A stretch of DNA of 63,322 nucleotides from Treponema sp. (GTDB lineage Bacteria; Spirochaetota; Spirochaetia; Treponematales; Treponemataceae): contig JAILRG010000091.1 of the NCBI GenBank assembly GCA_024698325.1, positions 1 to 63,322 on the forward strand, in the 5' to 3' direction. The notes under the pieces are model-generated. The model was not told the DNA's origin and did not search any database. It worked only from the letters and a program-made list of their open reading frames with translations. A program made the position numbers and the translations under genes. This document shows positions 25,166-34,215 of this stretch, piece by piece (the stretch's first letter is position 1; each line of letters opens with the position of its first letter).

Positions 25166-25780
25166 ATGCGGCATGTTATCTGCGTAACGGGCGCCATGGC
25201 GGCAGGCAAAAATGCCGTCTCCGACATCCTCGAAAAGCACGGCTATGCCTGCACCGACGCGGACAAGCTTGTGCATCAGGCGCTGGCAGACCCGGCCATA
25301 CAGGCGCGCGTTCTGGCTGAATTTGGCAAGGAAGCGCACTCGCGCGGCATTCAGCTTACCCGAGCCGACGGTAGCCTTGACCGGCGCGCGCTGGGGGCGC
25401 TTCTCTTTTCGGACAAAGCGCTTTTGCATCGCCACGAAGCCATCCTGCACCCGGAAGTGGATGCGCGCATCGACGCGTTTATGGAAGCGCACCCGGAGCA
25501 GGACATCGTTATAAACGCGACCGTGCTGTACAAAACGCCCTCGATGAAAAAATGCAGCGCAATTCTGTTTGTGACGGCACCCCTTTGCGTCCGTTTTTTC
25601 CGCGCACGGAGACGCGACGGCATGAAAAGCCGCCACATTCTTGCAAGATTCTGGCAGCAGCGCAATCTTTTTGCTAAATACAAAAAAACAGATGCCGATA
25701 TTTATAGAGTAAGTAATACCGGCAGTATACAGGCGCTGGAGAAAAAAATCGAAGCATTCCTAAGGAGGCTCGATTCCTAG
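25166..25780 (+). CDS. coaE: dephospho-CoA kinase
   Basis: CoaE makes the last step of coenzyme A synthesis, ATP-dependent phosphorylation of dephospho-CoA. The product has 204 residues, the usual length. The P-loop GAMAAGKN (9-16) ends in Asn where most members have Ser or Thr. DADKLVHQAL near residue 31 is the substrate-binding motif. The start at 25166, directly after the polA stop, is preferred over longer frames reaching into polA because it puts the P-loop at the normal distance. The ribosome site is weak, so coupling with polA is likely. Confidence 0.9.
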   Translation: MRHVICVTGAMAAGKNAVSDILEKHGYACTDADKLVHQALADPAIQARVLAEFGKEAHSRGIQLTRADGSLDRRALGALLFSDKALLHRHEAILHPEVDARIDAFMEAHPEQDIVINATVLYKTPSMKKCSAILFVTAPLCVRFFRARRRDGMKSRHILARFWQQRNLFAKYKKTDADIYRVSNTGSIQALEKKIEAFLRRLDS

Positions 25781-25803
25781 CGCTGCCGGAAAGAGGTTAG
25801 CGT

Positions 25804-26772
25804 ATGGAACAGAAAAGAACTTTGTGGGTAATTGCCGCTTCCGGCGTATTCCTGTTGGTCGTGGTGGGAGCCGCGGTCATTCTCTACTCTCCTTCAGTAA
25901 ATAAAGCACAGGCTGCACAGGCAGCTGTCAACCCGAATACCGGGTGGACAATGCCGAATGCCGGGGTGGCATCAAGCACCATAGATCCGTTCGGGCTTAC
26001 AACGCTTCAAGGCTCTTCAGCAGCATCTTCTGCACCGGCAAATCCTTTTGACTCCCCCATTCAGATGGCTCCGGAAACCGCTGTCTCCGGTCAGGAAAGC
26101 TATGCCGGCATTGCACAGACTGGCGCCCCGATTCAGACGGGCAATGTCACTGTCATCACGGACAACACGACTGTCTACGGAAACGGAAGCACGACGACAA
26201 TCGACCTGAATGCATTGAAGACAACGGTAAGCTCAAATGTGAGTGCACAGAACGCAGCAACAGAGGCGCAGATTTCCGAAGCCCAGTCTGTATATGACAA
26301 GCGCTATACACAGTCTTCTCCGACCTACAATTACGAATCAGAGCCGGCTGTCAGTTCCGCTTCTAAGGCAGCACCGAAAGCTGTCGCAAGCGCAAAACCG
26401 GCTGCATCCGCGCAAGCAAAGTCAGCAGCAAAGCCCTCTGCAAAGTCTGCCGCCTCAGCTAAAAAAGCTGTCGCAAAAACAAATGCTCCGGCGCCCGCTT
26501 CAAAAATTGCTGACAAATTCTGGGTACAGGCAGCGTCTTATTCAACAAAGAAAAGCGCAGATGATGCCCGCACAGCCCTTGAGACCAACAAGATTCCGAG
26601 CGAGGTTTTCACCTACACCGACGCAAAAGGAAAAGTTTTCTACCGCGTGCGCGTAGGCCCCTACACTACTTCAAGCGAAGCTGAATACTGGAAAACGCAG
26701 GTGGCTAAGATTGATCGCTTTGCTGACTCACAAAGCTACATCGTCAATTCATCTGCAAAGGCCGTAAAATAA
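25804..26772 (+). CDS. SPOR-domain cell-wall-binding protein
   Basis: The product has 322 residues. It has a short cytoplasmic start, one membrane helix (about 7-27) and a periplasmic Ser/Ala-rich linker with an SAKPAASAQ-like low-complexity stretch (about 185-240). The C-terminal SPOR domain (about 243-318) reads FWVQAASYSTKKSADDAR and VFYRVRVGPYTTSSEAEYW. SPOR domains bind peptidoglycan stripped of stem peptides at division sites, so a role in septation or cell-wall processing is likely. AGAGG precedes the ATG. It follows coaE by 23 nt. Confidence 0.9.
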   Translation: MEQKRTLWVIAASGVFLLVVVGAAVILYSPSVNKAQAAQAAVNPNTGWTMPNAGVASSTIDPFGLTTLQGSSAASSAPANPFDSPIQMAPETAVSGQESYAGIAQTGAPIQTGNVTVITDNTTVYGNGSTTTIDLNALKTTVSSNVSAQNAATEAQISEAQSVYDKRYTQSSPTYNYESEPAVSSASKAAPKAVASAKPAASAQAKSAAKPSAKSAASAKKAVAKTNAPAPASKIADKFWVQAASYSTKKSADDARTALETNKIPSEVFTYTDAKGKVFYRVRVGPYTTSSEAEYWKTQVAKIDRFADSQSYIVNSSAKAVK

Positions 26773-26833
26773 AAAAGCTGCAGTTTTTCCTTAAAAAATG
26801 TAGAAACTGCGAGTATCCGACAATAAGGATAGC

Positions 26834-28414
26834 ATGAATATACTGTCCTTTTATGCAAAGCCCGGCGCTGCCTGTATGGCAGCGCTGTTTTTTTTGGGAA
26901 CGCCGCAGGGATACGCCGAAGGTTCTGCAGGCGGAAGCGGCATCTCCCTGACAGCGGAAAATGCCGCACCAGCTGTAACCAGCATTTCCCCGTCCAGCCT
27001 CTGCCCATCCCTGACAGCGGGCTTCCAATATGCCGAATGGAAGACAGCCGCTGCCTGTACGCTCCCACTTCCAGATAACGCGGCCGAAACCGATACTGCG
27101 ACCGGCACCGTCAGCACCGGCATAAAGCTCGTATGTACATCCGCTGATTTCCGCTGGTACGAAAGCTTTTCAGACAGTTCCCTTTCAGACGCTTCCCCTC
27201 CCGAAAGAGACAGCGCGCGATATGGCGCAAAAGTCACGTTTTTTTCCAAAAGCATTCCTGTCAGCCTGCTTTCCGGCTCCTTAAGCTTTGCCCGCTCGCT
27301 TTCCTGCCTTAAAAACCCGGCTCCAGCAAGCACTATTTCTCCGCTTGCAAAAAGCTTTACCGCACTGCACGGCCTTGGAGCGAGCCTTCCGACACTGTCA
27401 GCATCCCGGCAGCCGCTGGCAGCAGTCCTTACAGCGAACATACAGTCAAAAGCAGCGCCCGTTTTTGCCGAATGCGGCCTTCAGGAAGACAAAACGGCGT
27501 TTGCCTCTGTCCACGGAACGCTTTTCCCGTGCCCGTATGTGAAGGCAGGGTATTCGCTTACTGCCGGCAGATTCTTTCTTGAAGACTCAACGACGATTTC
27601 GGCCGCAGGTGCAGGCTTTTCGCCGGGCTGGTATAACGCAGCCATAGCAGAAAGCACCATGTCTATTCCGCTCCTAAAGCTTTGCCTGCAGGGGGCGGTT
27701 CACCAAACGCCGTATGACACACACGCAGTCTGGTTGTACGGAAAAATCCGAACGGGCTGGCAGAGCGTCCTGCTTGATGCGCACGGTTTTATGATTCCCA
27801 CGACAGCGGAAAATCCGCAGGCGGCGCCAGTCATCGGCGGCTCCTCAACAGTGTGCCGGGTGCGCAAACAGGCAGGGCTTCGGACGCAGGTTCAGCTGCT
27901 GACAGCCGGAAACGCCGCCATACACGGAGGCGTCCAGCTTATCTGGCAGGAAAAAGTGACTTCGACAAAATATGCGGATGTGTTTTCAACGGAAAAAGCC
28001 GGCGCCGCGCTCGCTTTCGAAAGCCCCGGCCTGACAGTAAAATCCTCAGTTTCCGCATTGTACATACATACAGAAGGGGCTTTTCACACTGTATCTTCGA
28101 TTCCGAACCAGTATTATGATGCGGCCTGCACCGGAACTGTCACCAGAGAAGCGGTAAAAGCGAGCCTGTCGCTAGACGCAAAGCACTACCCCCGGCAAGA
28201 GCTGAGCAGCACGTCCGTAACAAAGGATATACTCACCGCAAAGCTTTCTGTCAGCCCCGGAAAATCAAGAATGGTCACAGCGCGCGCCGGAGTCACGGCT
28301 ACATGGAAAGCAAAAGAGCGCACCGCAGGTCAGCTTGACGCAGCGGTCATCGTAAAGCATCTTTGCGGCAGGCTCCGGACTGCTGTCAGCTGCGCGCTTT
28401 CACTTCCCTTCTGA
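26834..28414 (+). CDS. unrecognised exported protein, possible outer-membrane barrel
   Basis: The product has 526 residues and no family is recognised. The N-terminus (ILSFYAKPGAACMAALFFLGTPQGYAEG) looks like a signal peptide cut after GYA. The mature part is rich in Ser, Ala and Thr and short amphipathic strands (PYVKAGYSLTAGRFFLED, AGLRTQVQLL, KSSVSALYIHTEGAFH). It ends in ALSLPF, with a terminal Phe as in many outer-membrane barrels. AAGGATAG gives a ribosome site. It follows the SPOR gene by 61 nt and is convergent with the esterase gene, 2 nt apart. Confidence 0.6.
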   Translation: MNILSFYAKPGAACMAALFFLGTPQGYAEGSAGGSGISLTAENAAPAVTSISPSSLCPSLTAGFQYAEWKTAAACTLPLPDNAAETDTATGTVSTGIKLVCTSADFRWYESFSDSSLSDASPPERDSARYGAKVTFFSKSIPVSLLSGSLSFARSLSCLKNPAPASTISPLAKSFTALHGLGASLPTLSASRQPLAAVLTANIQSKAAPVFAECGLQEDKTAFASVHGTLFPCPYVKAGYSLTAGRFFLEDSTTISAAGAGFSPGWYNAAIAESTMSIPLLKLCLQGAVHQTPYDTHAVWLYGKIRTGWQSVLLDAHGFMIPTTAENPQAAPVIGGSSTVCRVRKQAGLRTQVQLLTAGNAAIHGGVQLIWQEKVTSTKYADVFSTEKAGAALAFESPGLTVKSSVSALYIHTEGAFHTVSSIPNQYYDAACTGTVTREAVKASLSLDAKHYPRQELSSTSVTKDILTAKLSVSPGKSRMVTARAGVTATWKAKERTAGQLDAAVIVKHLCGRLRTAVSCALSLPF

Positions 28415-28416
28415 CA

Positions 28417-30198
28417 TCAGACACTCGGATGCATTTCCACATCAGAGGGCAGTGCGGCATCTGCCGTGTCCAAAAGCTCCTGCAGGCGGACAAGGCCGCC
28501 ATAGCACAGTTCCCGGCTCAGGCGGCAGCGTGCGCTGCACTGCGCGGAAATCAGGCCGAGCTTTCGCGCCCGCTCCAGGCACAGTTCCTTAGAAAGCGTC
28601 TGCCGGACAGAAACATTTTTTTCAAGCGCGCGAACGGTAAGCATGGCAAAATAGTCTGCTGTCACCGGCTCGTCCGGGAAAAACAACGCGCCAGAAGCAG
28701 AAGCGGGCGCATCAATCAGTCCGGCGTCAAGGCAGGCCTGTATGTACCCGGCATCCCACTCATAGCGGGAAATATCATCGAATGCGCCAAGATACGGCCG
28801 CTTTCCGCCCTGCCGGATTGCCTTAAACAACACCATGAGCAGCTGTGCGCGGGGGAGCATATCCTTCGGGTGTACATGCAGCACGCACGGATCAAGCAGT
28901 CCGTTCCTGAAAGCCCGCAAAATTGTCTCCCGGGTTTTTCCTGTACCGGCATCCACATAGGGCATGGGAATATCAAAAATAGAAGCACCGGCGGCTTCTG
29001 CGGGAGGAAGCACCTCGTGTTCCGGCGGCAGAACAGGCGCAACATCCGGCACAATGCTGTCAGCTAGCGGCGCTATCGCAAGCCTCTTGATTTCCTGAGC
29101 CACAAGCGAAGCGCAGAAGTCTGCACCATAGTCATTTGTATGCGTTATGTCGCCAGGCATAAAATACGTGGCAGCTTTTTCTTTAAGCTCGCACCAGAAC
29201 GCAAACGTCATATCATGAAGATTGATGAAGGGAACCTCCAGCTCTGCGGCAACATGCGCCGCGGCTTCCGCATACGCTTTCAGCATGGAAACAGGCATGC
29301 CGCGGTCTTCGGCAGGAATACGGCTTAACGGCGAAACAATGACAGGAATTGCGCCGAGTTCTCTGGTTTCGCGTACATAGCGGCGAAGGTTCGTGCTGTA
29401 GCCGCCGGCCGCCGACAGATTGCGGCGTTTCTGGTCGTTATGCCCGAACTGAAAGAAGACCACATCGCCCGGATGTGCATATTTCTGTATCAGCTTCCAG
29501 TGACCGTCGTCCCGAAAGCAGTTTGTCGTCATGCCGGAATGGGCGTAATTGCATACCGCAAATCCGTTAAGGTAGCGGGAAAAAGCCTGCGCCCAGCCAC
29601 CGCAACTTCGGCCGCCATAGTACGGGAAAAGCGCATTCTGGTCGGTCAGGGTAGAATCCCCCGCAATCCACAGTACCGGAGCGGATGCTTTTTCTACGGT
29701 AACCTGAGAAAATCCCGCATTTTTTCCGCTGACGCTTATGTAAATGGCTTTTTCTGTCTCTGCCTTTGACGCAAATGCCGGAATGTACGGAGCTGAAAGC
29801 ACATACCAGCTCTTAGTCCATACAGCGCCTTTTTCCACGGCTACATTTTTGACGACAGCAGCCCTTCTGCCGGAAAAGAGCGACAGCCCCCGAATGTCTC
29901 CGGCATCGGCACGCACGGTTACCGTGACTTTGTACACGCCATAGGAACGAACAGCGATTTTAAATACAAGGACATTCCGCTCATCAGAAACATATACGCC
30001 ACACGCAGTTTCCCTGACAGCGTCCTTCCATCCCCCGCAGAAAGAGGGTGCGCAGTTCCAGCCGCCGTTATGAAGTGACTGTTCTGCCGTGGTCGCTCCT
30101 GGAACCGAACTCTGCTCCACAAGACCGAAGCCTGTTTCCTGGCTGAAAAATGTTGAAGCCGTTACCTGAGCGCCTGTGCCAAACGTGATTTTATTCAT
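28417..30198 (-). CDS. SGNH/GDSL esterase (rhamnogalacturonan-acetylesterase type) with SLH-like repeats
   Basis: The product has 593 residues. Residues 1-170 form a beta-rich module of the kind that precedes bacterial rhamnogalacturonan acetylesterases. The SGNH hydrolase spans about 175-375, with block I GDS (Ser182), GHND at 252-255, and the Asp/His pair in DITH (350-353). Three SLH-like helical repeats follow at about 411-465, 472-528 and 530-577. Deacetylation of pectin backbone is the likely task, in line with the uronate genes. No signal peptide is evident at the chosen ATG (AAGGG precedes it), which is odd for SLH repeats and may mean intracellular action on imported oligomers. Confidence 0.85.
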   Translation of the reverse strand: MNKITFGTGAQVTASTFFSQETGFGLVEQSSVPGATTAEQSLHNGGWNCAPSFCGGWKDAVRETACGVYVSDERNVLVFKIAVRSYGVYKVTVTVRADAGDIRGLSLFSGRRAAVVKNVAVEKGAVWTKSWYVLSAPYIPAFASKAETEKAIYISVSGKNAGFSQVTVEKASAPVLWIAGDSTLTDQNALFPYYGGRSCGGWAQAFSRYLNGFAVCNYAHSGMTTNCFRDDGHWKLIQKYAHPGDVVFFQFGHNDQKRRNLSAAGGYSTNLRRYVRETRELGAIPVIVSPLSRIPAEDRGMPVSMLKAYAEAAAHVAAELEVPFINLHDMTFAFWCELKEKAATYFMPGDITHTNDYGADFCASLVAQEIKRLAIAPLADSIVPDVAPVLPPEHEVLPPAEAAGASIFDIPMPYVDAGTGKTRETILRAFRNGLLDPCVLHVHPKDMLPRAQLLMVLFKAIRQGGKRPYLGAFDDISRYEWDAGYIQACLDAGLIDAPASASGALFFPDEPVTADYFAMLTVRALEKNVSVRQTLSKELCLERARKLGLISAQCSARCRLSRELCYGGLVRLQELLDTADAALPSDVEMHPSV

Positions 30199-30232
30199 AC
30201 TACCCTTCATTTTTAGTTCTGTTATTTCGGTC

Positions 30233-30261
30233 ACTATAATTACCGGACGCGGTAAAGGCAA
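30233..30261 (-). promoter_or_regulatory. promoter of esterase gene
   Basis: On the minus strand TTGCCT (30256-30261), 17 nt, TATAGT (30233-30238), 35 nt before ATG. Confidence 0.6.
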
Positions 30262-30327
30262 GTGTTACACGCAGGCCGTATGTGTACGTTTTATCAGTAA
30301 TTATTATACCTCCCAGCTATGCCTCTA

Positions 30328-30356
30328 TTGCTAAACCTGCATATTTTCGGTAAGAT
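30328..30356 (+). promoter_or_regulatory. candidate fusA promoter
   Basis: TTGCTA (30328-30333), 17 nt, TAAGAT (30351-30356). This is a modest match; a CATAAT nearby at about 30369-30374 is an alternative -10. Confidence 0.35.
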
Positions 30357-30415
30357 TTCTAGAATCCATAATACACAATGGAAGAACTGGAATTTCTTTT
30401 TGAGAGGTAAACAAT

Positions 30416-32506
30416 ATGGCTTTTGATATTACCAAAGTACGTAATATCGGTATCAGCGCCCACATTGACTCCGGCAAAACAACCACGTCAGAACGCATCT
30501 TGTTCTACTGTAACAAGATTCATGCGATTCACGAAGTTCGTGGTAAAGACGGCGTCGGCGCAGTTATGGACAACATGGAACTGGAACGCGAACGCGGCAT
30601 TACCATCCAGTCAGCAGCTACTCAGGTTCAGTGGAAAGACATCACCATCAACCTGATCGACACCCCCGGACACGTTGACTTTACTGTCGAAGTTGAACGC
30701 TCACTGCGCGTTCTCGACGGTGCTATTATGATTCTCTGCGCTGTTGCAGGTGTTCAGTCACAGTCAATCACTGTTGACCGCCAGCTTAAGCGCTACCATG
30801 TACCCCGCATCGCATTCGTTAACAAGTGTGACCGCCAGGGTGCAAACCCGATTCGCGTATGCCACCAGCTTCGCGACAAGCTCGGTCTGAATGCTCACAT
30901 GGTTGAGCTTCCGATTGGTCTTGAAGACAAGCTCGAAGGTGTTGTCGACCTGGTCGGCATGAAAGCCATCTACTTCGACGGCGAAAACGGCGAAAACCTG
31001 CGCATTGCAGAAATCCCTGCAAACATGAAAGAGCAGGCTGACGAGTACCGCGCAAAGCTTCTCGACGCTATCTCTAACTTCGACGACGACCTGATGGAGC
31101 TGTTGCTCGAAGAAAAAGAGCCGACAGAAGAGCAGATCATTGCTGCAATCCGCAAGGGTACACTTGCAGAGCAGTTCGTCGGCGTATTCTGTGGTTCAGC
31201 TCACGTCAACAAGGGTATCCAGCCGCTTCTCGACGGTGTTGAGCGCTATCTGCCGGATCCGACCGAAGTTCACAACTACGGTCTCGACCTCGACAACAAC
31301 GAAGCACAGGTTGAACTGTTCAACGTTGCAGACAAACCGACTGTTGCACTCGCATTCAAACTTGACGACGGTCAGTTCGGTCAATTGACCTACATCCGCA
31401 TTTACCAGGGCCGCGTTGTAAAGGGCATGGAACTGTACAACACCCGCTCAAAGAAGAAGTTCAAGGTTGGTCGTCTCGTCCGCATGAACTCTGCAGCAAT
31501 GGAAGACATCCAGGTCGGCGAACCTGGTGACATCTGTGCTCTGTTCGGTGTTGACTGTGCTTCTGGCGACACCTTCTGTGCAGACGGCATCAACTATGCC
31601 ATGACATCTATGTTCGTTCCGAACCCGGTTATTTCTGAAGCTATCGAGCCGGTAAACAAGAGCGACGCTGCAAACATGTCTAAGGCTCTTAACCGCTTCA
31701 CCAAGGAAGACCCGACATTCCAGACCTACGTTGATCCGGAATCAAACCAGACCATCATCAAGGGTATGGGCGAGCTTCACCTGGCAGTTTACGTTGAACG
31801 CATGAAGCGCGAATACAAGTGCGAAGTTAAGGTATCACAGCCGCAGGTTGCATACCGCGAATCTATCACACAGCGCGCAGACTTCAACTACACTCACAAA
31901 AAGCAGACTGGTGGTTCAGGTCAGTACGGCCGCGTAGCAGGCTTTATGGAACCGATTTCCGACAAAGATTACGAGTTTGTTGACTCAATCAAGGGCGGTG
32001 CAATTCCGAACGAATACATCCCGTCTTGCGACAAAGGCTTCAAGAAGGCTATGGAAAAAGGCTCTCTGATTGGCGCTCCGGTTGTTGGCGTAAAATGCAC
32101 TATCAATGATGGTCAGTACCACCCGGTCGACTCTTCAGATATCGCATTCCAGACTGCTGCTATCGGCGCATTCCGCGAAGGCTACATGAAGGCAAAGCCG
32201 GCTATTCTTGAACCGATTATGAAGGTTTCTATCGAAGGCCCGACAGAATTCCAGGGTAACATGTTCGGTCTGATTAACCAGCGCCGTGGCGTTATCGTTG
32301 ATTCAAGCGACGAGAACAACATGTCTACTGTTAACGCAGAAGTTCCGCTGTCAGAAATGTTCGGCTTCTCAACAATCCTTCGTTCTTCAACACAGGGTAA
32401 AGCAGAGTTCACCATGGAGTTCCTGAAGTACGGTCGCGTTCCGAACGCACTTGCTGACGAAATGGTCAAGGAATATGCCGCAAAACGCAAGGCTGGCGAA
32501 GCCTAA
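30416..32506 (+). CDS. fusA: elongation factor G, spirochaete/mitochondrial EF-G1 type
   Basis: This is a ribosomal translocase GTPase of 696 residues. G1 is AHIDSGKTT (15-23), with Ser where most bacterial EF-G has Ala. [29 protein letters not shown] follows, G3 DTPGH is at 82-86 and G4 NKCD at 136-139. This set closely resembles mitochondrial EF-G1 and the spirochaete spdEFG1 proteins, which act in translocation while a second EF-G recycles ribosomes. It is not beside rpsL-rpsG as fusA usually is. Codon use is biased as in highly expressed genes. GAGAGG precedes the ATG, and an ATPase gene follows 11 nt after the stop. Confidence 0.95.
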   Translation: MAFDITKVRNIGISAHIDSGKTTTSERILFYCNKIHAIHEVRGKDGVGAVMDNMELERERGITIQSAATQVQWKDITINLIDTPGHVDFTVEVERSLRVLDGAIMILCAVAGVQSQSITVDRQLKRYHVPRIAFVNKCDRQGANPIRVCHQLRDKLGLNAHMVELPIGLEDKLEGVVDLVGMKAIYFDGENGENLRIAEIPANMKEQADEYRAKLLDAISNFDDDLMELLLEEKEPTEEQIIAAIRKGTLAEQFVGVFCGSAHVNKGIQPLLDGVERYLPDPTEVHNYGLDLDNNEAQVELFNVADKPTVALAFKLDDGQFGQLTYIRIYQGRVVKGMELYNTRSKKKFKVGRLVRMNSAAMEDIQVGEPGDICALFGVDCASGDTFCADGINYAMTSMFVPNPVISEAIEPVNKSDAANMSKALNRFTKEDPTFQTYVDPESNQTIIKGMGELHLAVYVERMKREYKCEVKVSQPQVAYRESITQRADFNYTHKKQTGGSGQYGRVAGFMEPISDKDYEFVDSIKGGAIPNEYIPSCDKGFKKAMEKGSLIGAPVVGVKCTINDGQYHPVDSSDIAFQTAAIGAFREGYMKAKPAILEPIMKVSIEGPTEFQGNMFGLINQRRGVIVDSSDENNMSTVNAEVPLSEMFGFSTILRSSTQGKAEFTMEFLKYGRVPNALADEMVKEYAAKRKAGEA

Positions 32507-32517
32507 GGAGAGCGTTC

Positions 32518-33198
32518 ATGGACAAGAAAGATTTATTTGAGAAAAGCACCATCCGCCTTTTCAACGAAGCGGTTGGCGGCGGCCTGAAGGCAGGCGAAAT
32601 CGGCATCATTACTTCAAAGAAGGGTCTTGGAAAAACATCTGTGCTGGTTCAGTTCGGCATGGACACTCTTCTTGAAGGAAAACAGCTGGTTCACGTCAGC
32701 TTCGATGTTCATTCTTCAAACGTCATCTCTTGGTATGACGGAATCTTTGCAGAAATCGCAAAGAAAAAGAATGTTTCTAACAGCGCAGAGCTGAAAGAAG
32801 ACGTGGTTCGCAACCGCACCATTCTGAACTTCAGCCTGGACAACTTCTCTGTATCAAAGGTTGTGAGCACCCTTAAGGCACTCAAAGCTGGCGGTATTGA
32901 AGTTGCTGGCGTTGTAATGGACGGCGTTGACTTTGCAAAAGTATCAGAAGACGACGTAAAAGCTGTTGCTGAATACGCTGCAGCTGAAAAAGTTGCCGTC
33001 TGGACATCTGCAACTGCAGAGGGAAGCAAGCTGTCTGATTCAGTTCCTGCAAACCTCGAAAAATACTTTGCAGCTGTCGTTCACCTCGATCCGTCAACAG
33101 ACGGCGTTGGCGTGAACGTGCTCAAGATGCACGACCAGAAAGATCTGGGCGCTATTCTTAAGCTCGACGCAAAGACACTGCTTATCAGCAAAAAATAA
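32518..33198 (+). CDS. RecA/KaiC-like P-loop protein coupled to fusA, function unknown
   Basis: The product has 226 residues. GGGLKAGEIGIITSKKGLGKTS contains a Walker A (SKKGLGKT, 33-40) preceded by the GGGLxxGE segment seen in DnaB, RadA and KaiC ATPases. VAGVVMDGV (Asp135) fits a Walker B. The rest resembles a single RecA-fold domain without DNA-binding extensions. It starts 11 nt after fusA with AAGGAG and shares its codon bias, so co-expression with EF-G is likely. No family name can be given. Its stop codon lies inside a 10-bp hairpin. Confidence 0.75.
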   Translation: MDKKDLFEKSTIRLFNEAVGGGLKAGEIGIITSKKGLGKTSVLVQFGMDTLLEGKQLVHVSFDVHSSNVISWYDGIFAEIAKKKNVSNSAELKEDVVRNRTILNFSLDNFSVSKVVSTLKALKAGGIEVAGVVMDGVDFAKVSEDDVKAVAEYAAAEKVAVWTSATAEGSKLSDSVPANLEKYFAAVVHLDPSTDGVGVNVLKMHDQKDLGAILKLDAKTLLISKK

Positions 33199-33287
33199 TC
33201 GACCTTCCGTCGATTATTCCATAAACGGCGGGAGTAAAACTCCCGTCAGTGCTTACTTGCAGCCCACCGATTGAGCTGCAAGTAAGC
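33194..33287. repeat. three hairpins after the fusA operon
   Basis: AATAATCGAC/GTCGATTATT with loop CTTCC (33194-33218) includes the stop codon. CGGGAGT/ACTCCCG with loop AAA lies at 33229-33245, and GCTTACTTGCAG/CTGCAAGTAAGC lies at 33251-33287. All are perfect stems. Confidence 0.85.
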
Positions 33288-33320
33288 AAAAAAAAGACCG
33301 GTCGCAAGACCGGTTTTTTT
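33288..33320. terminator. bidirectional terminator between convergent genes
   Basis: ACCGGT repeats around CGCAAG (33297-33314) are flanked by eight A on the left and seven T on the right, so it can stop transcription from both sides. Confidence 0.8.
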
Positions 33321-33339
33321 ATACACTCAGCATTCACTC

Positions 33340-34152
33340 TTATTTCCACGGAAAGATGAATGACTTCAAGCCGCGGGGGCCAAGCATCTCTTTGTCTTCT
33401 GCAAGGAGTTCATTCCACGGAACTTCGGCGCGCTTATCGCGGCTGGCAGAAAAACCAGGCTCTTTTGCTTCCATTTCCTCAAGCCAGTCGTACTTGTAGA
33501 GGCGCAGGCGCAGCGCGTTTGTCTGTGCAAGCACAATGCCGCTGGTTCCCGGAACAAAGAAGAAGAGCATGACCGACACTGCAAGAAGCAGCACGTTGTG
33601 CAGAAAAAGCACGAAGGTAAAGCCCGGATTATCAAAAAAAATGATGAAGCTCTTTTTAAGGCACTTTATAAAGGTGTTTTCTTCCTGCAAAAAATAAAAG
33701 GGAATGAACCACTGCAGTGCAAGCAGGCAGATAAAGAGAAACCAGAACAAAAGCGCCGCAAAAAGAAGGCCGAAAAGCCTGCCGGAAGCAAACAACTGCA
33801 GGTAATAGCGTATACCTATGCTAACCACTACCAGCAGCAGAGAAAAGAGTGCACCGAACAGGAAAGCCGCCTTCCAGACAACAGTAATCGTGCGAAAAAA
33901 AGTCGCGTAGGTCGGCGTGTTAAAGTCAGCAATCTTTCGTGCATTTGCGCCCCAGGCAAATATCGGAATCATCAGCACTCCGGTACATGCCATAAGGACC
34001 AGCACAGAGACAATCTGGTGTGTCGCCAGAGAAATTGCAAAGAGAAAGGCTCCGCCGAGGCCCAGGGCAATCGAAAACAGATTCGTCACAATCAGCATAA
34101 AAAGATTATCCCAGCCGTCGCAGAAATTTTTTTTGAAGAAGAATTGAAACAT
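33340..34152 (-). CDS. polytopic membrane protein, DUF624-like layout
   Basis: The product has 270 residues and about six membrane helices (around 15-40, 45-70, 90-115, 125-150, 170-200) with a charged C-terminal tail after residue 215. The layout (NLFMLIVTNLFSIALGLGG early, a cytoplasmic loop with FNTPTYATFFRTI, then paired helices) recalls DUF624/YesL proteins, often linked to carbohydrate uptake. The match is only by pattern. AGGAG precedes the ATG. It lies 63 nt downstream of fhs on the same strand, with a 9-bp hairpin between. Confidence 0.6.
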   Translation of the reverse strand: MFQFFFKKNFCDGWDNLFMLIVTNLFSIALGLGGAFLFAISLATHQIVSVLVLMACTGVLMIPIFAWGANARKIADFNTPTYATFFRTITVVWKAAFLFGALFSLLLVVVSIGIRYYLQLFASGRLFGLLFAALLFWFLFICLLALQWFIPFYFLQEENTFIKCLKKSFIIFFDNPGFTFVLFLHNVLLLAVSVMLFFFVPGTSGIVLAQTNALRLRLYKYDWLEEMEAKEPGFSASRDKRAEVPWNELLAEDKEMLGPRGLKSFIFPWK

Positions 34153-34165
34153 AAAGGCTCCTGAC

Positions 34166-34206
34166 AGGAATCAGAGCTGTTACGGTAGGCAACATTCCTG
34201 ATTCCT
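34166..34206. repeat. hairpin between fhs and membrane gene
   Basis: AGGAATCAG/CTGATTCCT, 9 bp with a 23-nt loop. No T run, so possibly an mRNA processing or stability element. Confidence 0.5.
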
Positions 34207-34215
34207 CATCTCTGA

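Noticed and set aside
23626..25227. 533-codon open frame antisense to polA
   Set aside because: It lies fully opposite a conserved polymerase gene, has an Arg/Cys/His-rich composition without family motifs, and is explained by codon bias of the sense strand.
33598..34164. Lys/Arg-rich 188-codon frame on the plus strand
   Set aside because: It is the mirror of a hydrophobic membrane-protein gene; reverse complements of such genes give charged open frames.
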